Positions 32,359 to 42,402 of a DNA stretch of 54,023 bases are shown here, in pieces (within the stretch, counting starts at the first letter, position 1; every line of letters begins with the position of its first letter). The DNA comes from Thermoplasmata archaeon (GTDB taxonomy: Archaea > Thermoplasmatota > Thermoplasmata > Thermoplasmatales > Thermoplasmataceae). A program made the translations under genes and the position numbers. The notes under the pieces were generated by a model that made no database searches, had not been told where the DNA came from, and saw only the letters and a list, made by a program, of their open reading frames with translations. The stretch is taken from positions 1 to 54,023 of the forward strand of contig JAJZLK010000049.1 in assembly GCA_021803655.1 (NCBI GenBank), read 5' to 3'.

Positions 32359-33594
32359 ATGGCAGGGGAGTCCCCTTCCAGCGAAAGCGAATTCGTGTCC
32401 CCGGATGCAGCGAATGGAAGCGTAAATCCAGTATTCTACAGGTTCATGTTTTCAAGAGCGATCGGTTCAGTCTGCTTTTCTCTTTTCCTCTTATTCTTCG
32501 CCTGGAAAATGATTGTTGTTTACAAATCTGTATTTCTGGTCGGCATGATGCCGACAATCTATCTCGGGGTAGACATATTGTTATCGGTTCCACTCGGACA
32601 TCTTGTGGACCGGGTCAGCAATTCTCTCCTGAACCTGGTCGCCTCATTGTTCATGCTCGCAGGCTTCCTCATCTTCCTTCTCGGGTTTTCGTTCTATCTC
32701 GTGTATGCAGTCACCATTCTCGTATCGATCAGTGTGACGATGAAGGGCGGAAGCCTCATGGGACTGATGAAGCGGCTTGTGTCGCCGGATGGTATCAACA
32801 GGGCCACATCCCATGTTTCTGCGTCCCTGAGCCTTTCCCAGCTGATCGGCGTTGCTGCCGGAGGATTCTCCCTCGTCTTTCTCGGAGAATATACGCCTTA
32901 CGTGCTCATTGCAGGATCAATTGCATCCATAGCACTTTCCATACCCATAAAGAACGAACCGGGAAGGAACGCTGTGGGAGAGAAGGGAACCTCCGGGGAG
33001 TACAGGGAGGTATTGGCTTTCATGAAGAGGATCTGGACAGTCCTGGTATTTGCCCTGGTCATTAACGGTTTCTTCATCTCTCTTGATGTCTACGCATCAG
33101 GCCTGTTCAATATCTACCTCAAATCGAACCCGATCTCTTACACGTTGTTTGTCGCCTCATTGCCTGCGGGCATGCTGATAGGATCAATGCTTTCCAGCAG
33201 AATCTACCCGTTTCTGAACAATGCCAGGGTAACTGCCTCACTGCTGTTTCTCCTCGCCCCATTAGTTATTGTGCTTGGACTGAGTCAGTATGCAGCGGCC
33301 GACGTGATCGCAGCAGGTTTCATGGGATTCATCCTGCCGCTCATAAATGTCCCCATTAATGCTAGACTCACGAAAGTCATCCCCAGGGAGTGGTTCGGCA
33401 GGTCAATGGCAATGATGAGAATATTCACCGGGGGTTCAACACCGGTAATGGCAGTCTTCTTCTCATTTCTCTCTATATTCTTTACAGTGCCGGAAATCCT
33501 GCTGTATGTCGGGATTCTCATGTTCCCATTCTCACTGTTCGGGTTGAAGGTGGTCAGGACACTCTACAGTGTCAGCGTGACAGGCGGGAGTTGA
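32359..33594 (+). CDS. MFS transporter paired with the bactofilin-like protein
   Basis: 411 residues with about 12 membrane helices. The MFS loop between helices 2 and 3 is recognisable as LGHLVDRVSN. Overall it resembles drug or metabolite efflux MFS proteins; no substrate motif is visible. ATG 32359 follows GGAAGGTG and begins two bases after the stop of the upstream gene, so the two are an operon, downstream of operator B. Confidence 0.8.
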   Translation: MAGESPSSESEFVSPDAANGSVNPVFYRFMFSRAIGSVCFSLFLLFFAWKMIVVYKSVFLVGMMPTIYLGVDILLSVPLGHLVDRVSNSLLNLVASLFMLAGFLIFLLGFSFYLVYAVTILVSISVTMKGGSLMGLMKRLVSPDGINRATSHVSASLSLSQLIGVAAGGFSLVFLGEYTPYVLIAGSIASIALSIPIKNEPGRNAVGEKGTSGEYREVLAFMKRIWTVLVFALVINGFFISLDVYASGLFNIYLKSNPISYTLFVASLPAGMLIGSMLSSRIYPFLNNARVTASLLFLLAPLVIVLGLSQYAAADVIAAGFMGFILPLINVPINARLTKVIPREWFGRSMAMMRIFTGGSTPVMAVFFSFLSIFFTVPEILLYVGILMFPFSLFGLKVVRTLYSVSVTGGS

Positions 33595-33684
33595 GGATGG
33601 ATTCAGGAAGCGCATCTCCCACCACTGAATGAATCTGCGATCCCGGAAGCGTCCCCTGCCTTCTGGGAGATAACATTGATAATC

Positions 33685-33692
33685 CTTATTAA
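33685..33692 (+). promoter_or_regulatory. TATA box of the secreted protein gene
   Basis: CTTATTAA centred 26 bp before ATG 33715; indicates a leaderless start and decides against the in-frame upstream codon at 33676. Confidence 0.5.
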
Positions 33693-33714
33693 CCGTCCAG
33701 AACATTTAATCAGC

Positions 33715-35112
33715 ATGGACTTGAAGAAAAAGATCCTAACCTTGGTCATTGTGGCGCTGGTCAGTCTTTCTTTTGTACCGATCCTGGCCGGAAGCCCGAC
33801 GTCGGGCAAATTGCTCGAGGAGAAGACCAGCAACGCTCCTGCTACTTCGACTGCAGGAACGTTTGCGTATGAATCGTACTTTGAGAGTGGGGGCACTTAC
33901 TCCAACTACGGTTGGAGCCTTTCCGGCAACGGACAGCCTCCTACGATTACAAACAGCGTTAACTACAGTGGCGAACCGTCACTGAAGGTCTCGGGAGGAG
34001 AAACGCTCTCCACTTATTCTGGAATCGTCCCGGGGAACCAGTTCATATCGTTCCAGGCCGCCGTGGACGCGTCATCAGGAATGGCTGTCTTTTCCATAGT
34101 CAATTCAAATGGAAAACAGGTCGCTGGTGTCGGAATCTCAGGCAACCAGATATATGCAGGAGGTAGTTCGCTTTCCAGCATTGGAACTGCACCATCCAAC
34201 ACCGTTTATCCAGCCGGATGGACATATATAAGCGGGAACATACAGAATACCAGCACGCAGAAGAGCTTCTCATGGACCATGCAACTGTTTGTGGACCAGA
34301 CTGATGTGGTCTTTGCAAACGTATCTGTTCCCGGAGCATACCAGTACGCAGGACTCCAGATCGGTTCTAACAGTGGAAAGGTCTATTTCACTGACATTGT
34401 CCTGAGTACCTACGAGATACCGATCTATTCGCCCGGCTACAACCCAATGGAGGGATACGGCCAGGGATCAGGGCTCATAGTCTCTCTCCTTCATCCGTTC
34501 ACAATACTGCATGCAAGCATGATCCTGAACAGCTGGAATGTCCCCGAATCAGGGATACTCAGCTTCCAGATCAATGCCATGAACTACTATGGAACAACAA
34601 CCTCCACGTGCGTTGGCTTCTTCCAGCTGGGAGTTGACATAAATCCCAACGGCATGATCTCTCCGTGGTACGTACCGGGAAAGAACTGTTTCGCACACTA
34701 TTTCCTCAATTCGAGCAACCCGTCCACGCAGGCAGGATTCAAGTCTCCTCCCGGATCTATGCTGAGCCTTAGCATCGTGGATCAGCCTGCTAACGACACG
34801 ATTTTCTTCCAGATAATTGACCACAGCGTTACGCAGAACTCCGGAGACAGGTACTGGAATGCAACGATTCCCTACAGCGGAACAGAATTCTACGGGACAT
34901 ATACACAACTGGAGTTCCAGCCTTCATCGTCCTATCCCATACAGAACTACTTTTTCAGCGGTTCCCTGTATAACATGGGCTATGGAAACAGTTTCTCCAG
35001 CCTCGCCCCGCTCAATGCGAGCTACATGCTTCCCTTTACCCTGAACGCTCCCACGACCTGGAGCTTCACCTACTACAATAACGCAGCATCAGGGTACAAC
35101 CAGATTGGATGA
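33715..35112 (+). CDS. Secreted or surface protein with jelly-roll-like domain, 465 residues
   Basis: A signal peptide (KKK followed by LTLVIVALVSLSFVPIL, cleavage near AGS) begins the protein. The mature part is rich in Ser, Thr, Asn, Gly and Tyr with many N-x-S/T sites, typical of Thermoplasmata exoproteins. A region with FESGGTYSNYGWSLSGNGQ and later VYFTDIVLSTYEIP is like a carbohydrate-binding jelly-roll. No C-terminal membrane anchor and no protease motif. Specific function not recognised. Confidence 0.7.
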   Translation: MDLKKKILTLVIVALVSLSFVPILAGSPTSGKLLEEKTSNAPATSTAGTFAYESYFESGGTYSNYGWSLSGNGQPPTITNSVNYSGEPSLKVSGGETLSTYSGIVPGNQFISFQAAVDASSGMAVFSIVNSNGKQVAGVGISGNQIYAGGSSLSSIGTAPSNTVYPAGWTYISGNIQNTSTQKSFSWTMQLFVDQTDVVFANVSVPGAYQYAGLQIGSNSGKVYFTDIVLSTYEIPIYSPGYNPMEGYGQGSGLIVSLLHPFTILHASMILNSWNVPESGILSFQINAMNYYGTTTSTCVGFFQLGVDINPNGMISPWYVPGKNCFAHYFLNSSNPSTQAGFKSPPGSMLSLSIVDQPANDTIFFQIIDHSVTQNSGDRYWNATIPYSGTEFYGTYTQLEFQPSSSYPIQNYFFSGSLYNMGYGNSFSSLAPLNASYMLPFTLNAPTTWSFTYYNNAASGYNQIG

Positions 35113-35168
35113 TCTTCACAGGATCATCCATTTCTTCTTTTTTGATTCTCAAACAATCCTGTTAATGG

Positions 35169-35176
35169 TTATATAC
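35169..35176 (+). promoter_or_regulatory. TATA box of the Lhr gene
   Basis: TTATATAC lies about 34 bp before ATG 35207, supporting that start over an in-frame extension back to 35105 that would overlap the preceding gene. Confidence 0.45.
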
Positions 35177-35206
35177 GGACTATGGCTATGTGCCGGACTA
35201 CGCAAA

Positions 35207-38200
35207 ATGGAAAACGAGGATTTGGAACAGTTCAGACTTGAAGATCATCTTCCCTTTCTCGATCCGGTTATAGTGAAGTGGTTCAACCAGAACTACACGG
35301 AGATAACCGATCCGCAGAAGCGGGCTATTCCCCTTATCCATGCCCGTAAGAATGTTCTTGTATCCAGCCCCACCGGTACTGGAAAGACCCTCACAGGTTT
35401 CCTGTCGGTGATAAATGAACTCATAATCCTAGCCAGGAACGGCCAGCTTGAGGACAAAATCTACTGCGTCTATGTGAGTCCGCTCAAGGCTCTTGCCAAC
35501 GACATAGACAGGAACCTGAAGAAGCCTCTTGACGGCATTTATGAAATTCTCGTCCGGGAGGGAGAATCGCTGAAGAAGATCACCGTAGGAGTCAGGTCCG
35601 GGGACACGCCGCAGAACGAGAGACAGAAGATGCTCCGGAAACCTCCAAACATCCTCATAACAACTCCTGAGTCCCTGTCCCTGGCACTTTCCGCCCCAAA
35701 ATTCAGGGAGAAATTCACTACCGCCAGGTGGGTGATCCTTGACGAGATTCATGAAATATCGTCAACAAAACGCGGATCTCTTCTTTCGGTTAACCTTGAA
35801 CGGCTGCAGACGCTATGCGGCGGACTTATCAGGATCGGCCTCTCAGCAACACAGGCTCCCCTGGACGTCATAGCAAGCTATCTCTGCGGCTACGAGAACG
35901 GAAAACCCAGGCCGTATGAGATAGTGGACGTTGACACCAAGAAATTCCTGGACCTGAGGACCGTAACACCGGTAAGCAACCTTACCCAGTATAGTTCCGA
36001 GGTCGCCAACAACATGATGTACGATGTCCTCGCAAAGTACATAGAGGAACACCAGACAACCCTGGTCTTCACCAACACGCGGAGTTCCACGGAGCATGTT
36101 GCCATAAGGCTCAAGGCCCGTGGCGTGGAGAGCATCGAGGCGCACCATTCCTCCCTCGGGAAGGAAACCAGGCATGAGGTCGAGAGAAAACTCAAGGCCG
36201 GCGAACTGAGATGTGTGATCACCTCCACCTCCCTTGAACTGGGAATAGACATCGGGTACATCGATCTGGTGGTGCAGATCGGCAGCCCGAAGTCAGTTTC
36301 CAAAGGATTGCAGAGGATAGGACGATCCGGTCACGGGATACATGACCTCTCAATGGGAAGGTTCCTTGTTTTCGATCTTGATGATCTCATGGAATGTGCG
36401 GTACTCACCAGGGCGGCTTATGACCGGAACATTGACCGGGTAAAGGTGCCGATGAATCCCCTGGATGTTCTTTCACAAGTACTTGTAGGAATGTCGCTGG
36501 AGAAAGCGTGGGACGTTGAGGAGGCATATGACGTCCTGAAATCATCCTATACCTTCCACGAACTTCCCAGGGAGGATTTTGTTTCCACCATCGAGTATCT
36601 TGCCGGGGACATGGAGGCAGGAGGAATCTATCCGAAGATATGGTATGACAAGGCTGAACAGCGTTTCGGGAAGAAGAAGAGCACCAGGATGATCTATTTC
36701 ATGAATATAGGGACAATTCCTGACGAGTCCGACTTCCAGGTGGTTAATGAGAGGGGGAAACACCTTGGCCAGCTCAGCGAGAAATTTGCGGAGAGACTGA
36801 AATCAGGAGACGTCTTTGTCCTCGGGGCTAAGACCTACCTCTACCTGAGATCGTCCCGGAACAGGATTCTCGTAAAGGATGCCGTCGGGCTGCGTCCCAC
36901 AGTCCCTTCATGGAGCGGCGAAATGCTTCCGAGAAGCTATGATCTGGGGGTGCTGATTGGCATGTTCAGGAGTGAACTTTCCCGGAGGGTCACGGCCGGA
37001 AGCAACCCGAGACAGTGGCTCATGGATGAGTACATGCTGGACGCTTCCGGTGCGGAGAGCCTCATTTCATACGTGAAGAACCAGGCAATCTTCAACATTC
37101 CCACGGAATCGCATCTTTACGTGGAAGGGTACAGAGATGAGGCAAAGAACTACAACATCATTTTTCACGTTCCCCTTGGCCGGAGGGTAAACGACGCACT
37201 TTCCAGAGCATATGCCCAGGCCATCTCAAACCAGTATAACCAGAACCTCCGGATTACCGTTACAGACGACGGGTTCATGCTCACTTCACCGGTAAAGATC
37301 TCAATCCGGGAATCAATCGGACTGATTACACCGGAAAACTTCGAGGAAACTGTCAGGAGGTCCATCTGGAACACGGAGGTATTCAAGCAGAGATTCCGGC
37401 ATTGCGCTGCGAGGGCACTCATGGTTCTGAGGAGATACAAAGGCTATGACATTTCCGTTGCAAGGCAGCAGCTCAGGAGCGACAAGGTCCTCAAGTATCT
37501 CGATACCGTGAGAAACTTCCCCGTTCTGAAGGAGACGTTCAGGGAGATAATGGAGGAGATGATGGATGTCCCGGCAGCCCTCAGGTATGTGGGGGAAGTG
37601 ATAACCGCAGGGGACATGACTGTCAGGGAGTATTCCACCGATCCAAGCCCGTTCTCTCACGGAATCATACTTGCAGGAGTTTCTGACATCGTCCTCATGG
37701 AAGACCGTGCCAAGCTATTCAGGCAGCTCCAGAGTAAGATTCTGGAAAAGGTGTATGGAAGCGAGACCTTCAGGTTCCTCATCAGCGATCCAAAGACCGT
37801 TGAACTTCACTTTGCCGCAAAGGTCCCCAGGATCAGGGACAAAGAGAGTTACGTGGACTTCCTGAAGCACTTCCTCTACGTAGACCCTTTCAAGAGCAAG
37901 TTCAATTCACCGTTCCCTTACGCGGATGTTCCTGTGGCGGACATCACACAGGACCTCATAGATCGGGACGAACTGGTCTCGGTATTTGTCAGGGGAACCC
38001 AGTGGACCCACATTTCCATGTATGATCTGTGCAGAACTCTGTTCTCATCCGGAAAGGATCCCCTTGACTCGGATATTCCGATCATGGAACATTGCACCGG
38101 GAAGACGTTCAACGAGATCAGGAATGATTCAGGCCTAGAGGAAAATGACGTGAGGAACAGCCTCATACGGCTTGAATCCGCATACCTCATCAGGAAGAAG

Positions 38201-40297
38201 ATGCGATCCGGCATCTCCACCTATGTCAGGAATGAGATAGAGGAGAAGCCAGTCAAGGATGCGGAAAAAGAGGCTATTCTCAAGATACTTGGATCCTTCG
38301 GGCCGCTGACGGTCGATGAGATACTCATAAAGGCACCGATCAGCCAGGATGTCATTGTGTCTGTGCTTGATGGAGAGTCTGCGAAGGGATCCGTAATTCA
38401 CGATTTCATCACGCCAGTATATTCCAAGCAGTATATGCTCAAAGAGGATCTGGACGCTCTGCTCACCAGTTCTGAAAGAGACATACTTGTGGAGAGAAAC
38501 ATGTCCATGACTTCCACGGTTTCCACTGTGGATGAATATTTTGACAGGTTCGGGTTCGCATTTGATCCATGGAGCCTTATTTCCAGGGGAGTCCATGCAA
38601 GTGAGAGCATCCTGCAGGAAATGGCCGATTCCGGAAAGATATACAGGTGCAGGGCCATCAGGAGAAAGGACAGCTTTGTTTCCGGATGGCTCCTTGAGGC
38701 GCTGTATTCAATCAGGCATGAGGAACTTACCCGCGAGGGGCAGCAGGTTCTTGATGCGATCATTTCCGGGTTCGGGACGGAATCGGAGATATGCACAAAG
38801 ACTGGTCTTGAGCATAGAATCGTCAGGCAGATACTTTCCCTGCTGGAATATCATCTCCTTGCAAAGAGGGTTGAGAACCGGTACATCCCATTCCTCAGCG
38901 GTCCTCCGAAGGTGCCCGCGGATGATGCTGTTCGCATGCTGTTCGAGAAGTTCGGACCGGCGACCAGGAGGGAGATTTCCAGCTACTTCTGGATTGACCT
39001 GAAGACTGTGCCCGGAGACATAAAGAACCTGTATCACAGGGGAGAGGTATATTACGGCTCAACACCGGCAACGGGCAGAAAAGACCCGGTAATTCTTTCG
39101 CTGTCGGATCCCGTTGGCATCTACCTTGAACACAATTATTCGAGAATATCCTCCGTGAATGGAGTCCTGATTTCTGAGGGAAAAGAGTTGGCAGACTTCT
39201 CCATGAACGTCAGGAGCAACGTATGCTGGATTGATGACGTGGAGGGGAAGCTTCCGGACCCGGGAATCCTCGAGGCGGCAATGAAGTTCATGGCGGATTC
39301 CGGATACGTCCGGGCCTCGGTCGCAAACTTTGCGGCACAGTCCGCAACGAAGGAAATATCGGTGGGAAGCATCAGGACACTCCCGGTGACTGAGGATGAA
39401 CTGTTTGAGAGATCCATTGCGCACTATCTTGCTCCCCGCAGCATCCATAACCACCAGCCCTTCGTGCTGATCAAGAATTTCAGGCTTGGTTTCCGGACGG
39501 AATCTGAATTCTCCCGCACAGGACTAAGTGAACGGAGTCTGGACACTTACCTGAGATCAAGGCTGATCTTCAACTTCTCCGGCCCGTTTGCAAACGTTTC
39601 CATCGGATCCCTGGACACAATATCGCTGTTCAGGGATGTGCGTGAAAAGGAAATATCCGAGATCGAGAAATCGATCCTGAGGTTCATCGAGGAGAGCGGT
39701 TACGTCTCTGAACAGGAGATTAGGAGCTCCGTCCGGGGATCCGGCATTGGGCTGAGAGGATACCTGAAGGACATATTCGGGATGGGGCTCATCGCCAGGG
39801 ATCATTCGAGGAAATACACATACGTTCCACCAGGCAACGGCAGGATGGAGTCTCTCACCACACTGATTAAGTTCATGGCTGACACGTTCGGGTTCTGCGA
39901 TAAAGAGAGAATAAAGGGAGCCTTCCCGGAAGTACCTGAAGACTACATTTCGGACGCAATCAATGCCTTGGTTTCCCGCGGTGATGTGGAGGAGACAATG
40001 TCACCATTGGCAAGATCAATTGTCTACCTCTCCCCGGTGAAGCCGAAGAAGGCATCGGGAAGTTCCATAATATTCCCCAGGGAGAGCATCATGCTTTATC
40101 ACAGGGAATACCTGAAACAGAAGTTTGGCAGTTCAAACGTTTTCCTCCTTGTGAATGACGGAAAAGTCGTCTGTGCCTTCAAGGCAAGGAAGAAGGGGCA
40201 CGCCCTTAACGTCACCTGGATTAACGGAGATCGCTCAAACAGGGATGTCATTCGCAGGGGGCTAAACACCATGGGTTATGCCGTGGCCTTCTCCTGA
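35207..40297 (+). CDS. Lhr-family superfamily 2 helicase with very long C-terminal extension
   Basis: 1696 residues. Helicase motifs: Walker A SPTGTGKT at 54-61, SPLKALAND, TTPESLSLAL, DEIH box in VILDEIHEI, LSATQAP, TSTSLELGIDIG and QRIGRSGHG. The Lhr-Core type winged helix and beta-barrel follow to about 850. Most archaeal Lhr proteins end there; here about 800 more residues continue, with several winged-helix-like segments (for example FGTESEICTKTGLEHRIVR and FGPATRREISSYFWID), the layout of bacterial long Lhr (Lhr-Core plus Lhr-CTD). The role is DNA repair, 3'-5' translocation and annealing; specific activity of the extension is inferred. Confidence 0.9.
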   Translation: MENEDLEQFRLEDHLPFLDPVIVKWFNQNYTEITDPQKRAIPLIHARKNVLVSSPTGTGKTLTGFLSVINELIILARNGQLEDKIYCVYVSPLKALANDIDRNLKKPLDGIYEILVREGESLKKITVGVRSGDTPQNERQKMLRKPPNILITTPESLSLALSAPKFREKFTTARWVILDEIHEISSTKRGSLLSVNLERLQTLCGGLIRIGLSATQAPLDVIASYLCGYENGKPRPYEIVDVDTKKFLDLRTVTPVSNLTQYSSEVANNMMYDVLAKYIEEHQTTLVFTNTRSSTEHVAIRLKARGVESIEAHHSSLGKETRHEVERKLKAGELRCVITSTSLELGIDIGYIDLVVQIGSPKSVSKGLQRIGRSGHGIHDLSMGRFLVFDLDDLMECAVLTRAAYDRNIDRVKVPMNPLDVLSQVLVGMSLEKAWDVEEAYDVLKSSYTFHELPREDFVSTIEYLAGDMEAGGIYPKIWYDKAEQRFGKKKSTRMIYFMNIGTIPDESDFQVVNERGKHLGQLSEKFAERLKSGDVFVLGAKTYLYLRSSRNRILVKDAVGLRPTVPSWSGEMLPRSYDLGVLIGMFRSELSRRVTAGSNPRQWLMDEYMLDASGAESLISYVKNQAIFNIPTESHLYVEGYRDEAKNYNIIFHVPLGRRVNDALSRAYAQAISNQYNQNLRITVTDDGFMLTSPVKISIRESIGLITPENFEETVRRSIWNTEVFKQRFRHCAARALMVLRRYKGYDISVARQQLRSDKVLKYLDTVRNFPVLKETFREIMEEMMDVPAALRYVGEVITAGDMTVREYSTDPSPFSHGIILAGVSDIVLMEDRAKLFRQLQSKILEKVYGSETFRFLISDPKTVELHFAAKVPRIRDKESYVDFLKHFLYVDPFKSKFNSPFPYADVPVADITQDLIDRDELVSVFVRGTQWTHISMYDLCRTLFSSGKDPLDSDIPIMEHCTGKTFNEIRNDSGLEENDVRNSLIRLESAYLIRKKMRSGISTYVRNEIEEKPVKDAEKEAILKILGSFGPLTVDEILIKAPISQDVIVSVLDGESAKGSVIHDFITPVYSKQYMLKEDLDALLTSSERDILVERNMSMTSTVSTVDEYFDRFGFAFDPWSLISRGVHASESILQEMADSGKIYRCRAIRRKDSFVSGWLLEALYSIRHEELTREGQQVLDAIISGFGTESEICTKTGLEHRIVRQILSLLEYHLLAKRVENRYIPFLSGPPKVPADDAVRMLFEKFGPATRREISSYFWIDLKTVPGDIKNLYHRGEVYYGSTPATGRKDPVILSLSDPVGIYLEHNYSRISSVNGVLISEGKELADFSMNVRSNVCWIDDVEGKLPDPGILEAAMKFMADSGYVRASVANFAAQSATKEISVGSIRTLPVTEDELFERSIAHYLAPRSIHNHQPFVLIKNFRLGFRTESEFSRTGLSERSLDTYLRSRLIFNFSGPFANVSIGSLDTISLFRDVREKEISEIEKSILRFIEESGYVSEQEIRSSVRGSGIGLRGYLKDIFGMGLIARDHSRKYTYVPPGNGRMESLTTLIKFMADTFGFCDKERIKGAFPEVPEDYISDAINALVSRGDVEETMSPLARSIVYLSPVKPKKASGSSIIFPRESIMLYHREYLKQKFGSSNVFLLVNDGKVVCAFKARKKGHALNVTWINGDRSNRDVIRRGLNTMGYAVAFS

Positions 40298-40398
40298 TTC
40301 TCCTCCTGACGGGATGCAGGATGATTCGACTCGTTCCGGAACAGGCATTCAAGGCGTATACGGGACCGGAGCAATGAGCGAAAACACAAACCCCGATA

Positions 40399-40407
40399 TT
40401 TATAAAT
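40399..40407 (+). promoter_or_regulatory. TATA box of the FKBP-TrmJ unit
   Basis: TTTATAAAT about 53 bp before ATG 40456; transcription would start near 40430, and a GGTGG Shine-Dalgarno site lies seven bases before the ATG. Confidence 0.55.
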
Positions 40408-40455
40408 AGACTCATTTACTCTCCGCATGCCCCAATATATACCGGTGGAAATCAC

Positions 40456-41205
40456 ATGAACAACGGAGATTTCATAAAGATTGATTACGAGATGATGGTA
40501 GGAGACGACAAGAAAATTGTCTCCACGAATAACAGGAAGCTTGCTGAGGATAATGGAATCTATGACGAGCACCTCAAGTACGGAGAATTTGTAGCGATCG
40601 TTGGATCTGACTCTTTCTTCAAGGCAATAAACGAGTCATTCCTTCAGGCCGAGACCGGAAAGGAATATGTCGTTGAGGTCAAGCCCGAAGACGGGTTTGG
40701 AGTAAGGGAACCCAGGAACCTGAAGGTCCACACCATAAGGGAGTTCCAGAGACAGAATATCGATCCCGAGGTTGGACAGGAGATCATGATCAAGGAGAGG
40801 AGAGGGAGAATAGTATCCGTCACGCCGGGAAGAGTAATGGTCGATTATAACCACAGGTATGCGGGAAAGACTGTCTATTACAAGTACAAACTGCTTGACG
40901 TGGTTTCCGATAATCTGGATAAGGTCAAGGCAATTGTATCCATGAACTATCATGCAGACGTTTCCAAGTTCTCTTTTGAGATGAAGGATGATGTGCTCAC
41001 CATGCAGGTTCCAGATGACTCAAAGTTTGATCCTGCGTGGTTTGAGGCGAAATTCACCATTGTGAACGAAGTCAGAAAATACATTCCTGGTGTTTCGATT
41101 GTTTTCCAGGAGACCTATGCCAAACAGGAGAAACCGGCAGAAGAAAAGCCAGACGAAACCTCCGGGAAGACGGAGGATACTCCAGCAGAGAAGACTGAAT
41201 CCTGA
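40456..41205 (+). CDS. FKBP-type peptidyl-prolyl isomerase, long archaeal form
   Basis: 249 residues. SlyD-like FKBP: DFIKIDYEMMV strand, then AETGKEYVVEVKPEDGFG, with an inserted chaperone flap (VHTIREFQ to GRVMVDYNHRYAG) before the last FKBP strands. An extra alpha/beta C-terminal domain of about 70 residues and an acidic Glu/Pro/Lys-rich tail follow, as in the long archaeal FKBPs. Acts in the cytosol as folding chaperone. The stop overlaps the TrmJ start (TGATG). Confidence 0.9.
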   Translation: MNNGDFIKIDYEMMVGDDKKIVSTNNRKLAEDNGIYDEHLKYGEFVAIVGSDSFFKAINESFLQAETGKEYVVEVKPEDGFGVREPRNLKVHTIREFQRQNIDPEVGQEIMIKERRGRIVSVTPGRVMVDYNHRYAGKTVYYKYKLLDVVSDNLDKVKAIVSMNYHADVSKFSFEMKDDVLTMQVPDDSKFDPAWFEAKFTIVNEVRKYIPGVSIVFQETYAKQEKPAEEKPDETSGKTEDTPAEKTES

Positions 41206-41957
41206 TGGACTGGCCCCAGGCTAAGAAAATACTGTCTGAAAGATATCACGTGGCACTTGTTGAGCCACGATATCAGGGAAATATAGGCGCGGTTGCTAGG
41301 GCCATGAACAACAACGGCTTTGACAGGCTGGTTTTTGTCAATGGCCCACCATTACTGGACGAGGCTTTCCAGAGAGCGGTCAATTCCGAGCACATACTGA
41401 GCAATGCAAAACTTCTTTCATCGTTCAGGGAACTTCGCGATTCCTATGGCACTGTAGTCGGGACATCAAGCGTGGACTCCCTTTCCTCAAGGAAATTCCT
41501 GAGGAGACCCATGGACCCGGACGAATTCTGGGACAGGATGTCCTGGAGGTCAGAACAGGTTGTGATAGTGTTCGGTCGTGAAGGCGACGGGCTGTACAAC
41601 TCAGAACTTGAGATGTGCGATTACTTCATTCACATCCCCGCAAACCCGGACTACCCGGTCTTCAACCTGTCCCACGCCGTGTCCATATTTCTGCACCGGG
41701 GATTCCTGAAGTTTTATGACATGCCGGAAGACCAGTCTGAGAAGATCAGCGACCAGAACCTGTCAAGGCTTGTTGAAGGATTCTCCAGGATCATGAATGA
41801 CATCAATTATCCGGAATACAAGAGAAGGAACACCGACGTGATGATAAGGAGGATGCTGGCAAGGGCTTCCCTCACACAGACAGAATTCTTCAAGATGATG
41901 GGCATACTCAGGCATACGGCCGAGAGACTGGAAGAAAAGGACAGGAAAGGTTTATAG
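41205..41957 (+). CDS. trmJ: tRNA 2'-O-methyltransferase TrmJ (SPOUT)
   Basis: 250 residues. SPOUT trefoil-knot methyltransferase that methylates ribose 32 of tRNA. Motif 1 VEPRYQGNIGAVARAMNN; motif 2 VFGREGDGLYNSEL; motif 3 IPANPDYPVFNLSHAVSIF. The C-terminal helical part may help dimerise and bind tRNA. Translationally coupled to the FKBP gene. Confidence 0.9.
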   Translation: MDWPQAKKILSERYHVALVEPRYQGNIGAVARAMNNNGFDRLVFVNGPPLLDEAFQRAVNSEHILSNAKLLSSFRELRDSYGTVVGTSSVDSLSSRKFLRRPMDPDEFWDRMSWRSEQVVIVFGREGDGLYNSELEMCDYFIHIPANPDYPVFNLSHAVSIFLHRGFLKFYDMPEDQSEKISDQNLSRLVEGFSRIMNDINYPEYKRRNTDVMIRRMLARASLTQTEFFKMMGILRHTAERLEEKDRKGL

Positions 41958-42033
41958 TCCGTATAATATTGAGGCGCATCGGAAGGATTTGTGATCGGGT
42001 ATCGATCGTGCGCCTTCTGGAAGGTTGTCCATT

Positions 42034-42402
42034 ATGTCATTGAGTACGGAGAGAAAGACCAGCGATCCCCTTAAGGAGATCATAAACGGCCTCAACACTG
42101 CGTCGAGAGAGAGTGGAGGCAAATTGTGGAGAGATATAGCGGAGAGACTGGCTGGAGGAAGAAGGAGATATTCCTCGGTGGATCTCGGCAAGATCGAAAG
42201 ACTCTGTTCCGATGGTGATCACGTTGTGGTCGCCGGGACAGTACTCGGAGGCGGAAATCTCGGGAAGAAGGTAACGGTTACTGCCCTGAGAGTTTCCAAG
42301 CTTGCGGAAGAAAAGATTAAACTGAGCGGGTCCAGCGTTAAGACACTGCTGGAGGCCGCAAATGAGAACCCGAAGGGAACCGGAATAAGGGTGATCCGAT
42401 GA
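42034..42402 (+). CDS. rpl18e: 50S ribosomal protein L18e
   Basis: 122 residues. LWRDIAERLAGGRR, VVVAGTVLGGGNLGKKVTVTAL and a NPKGTGIRVIR end are typical. ATG 42034 gives the normal start; TTG 42025 in frame is less likely. First gene of the conserved unit L18e-L13-S9-RpoN. Confidence 0.94.
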   Translation: MSLSTERKTSDPLKEIINGLNTASRESGGKLWRDIAERLAGGRRRYSSVDLGKIERLCSDGDHVVVAGTVLGGGNLGKKVTVTALRVSKLAEEKIKLSGSSVKTLLEAANENPKGTGIRVIR

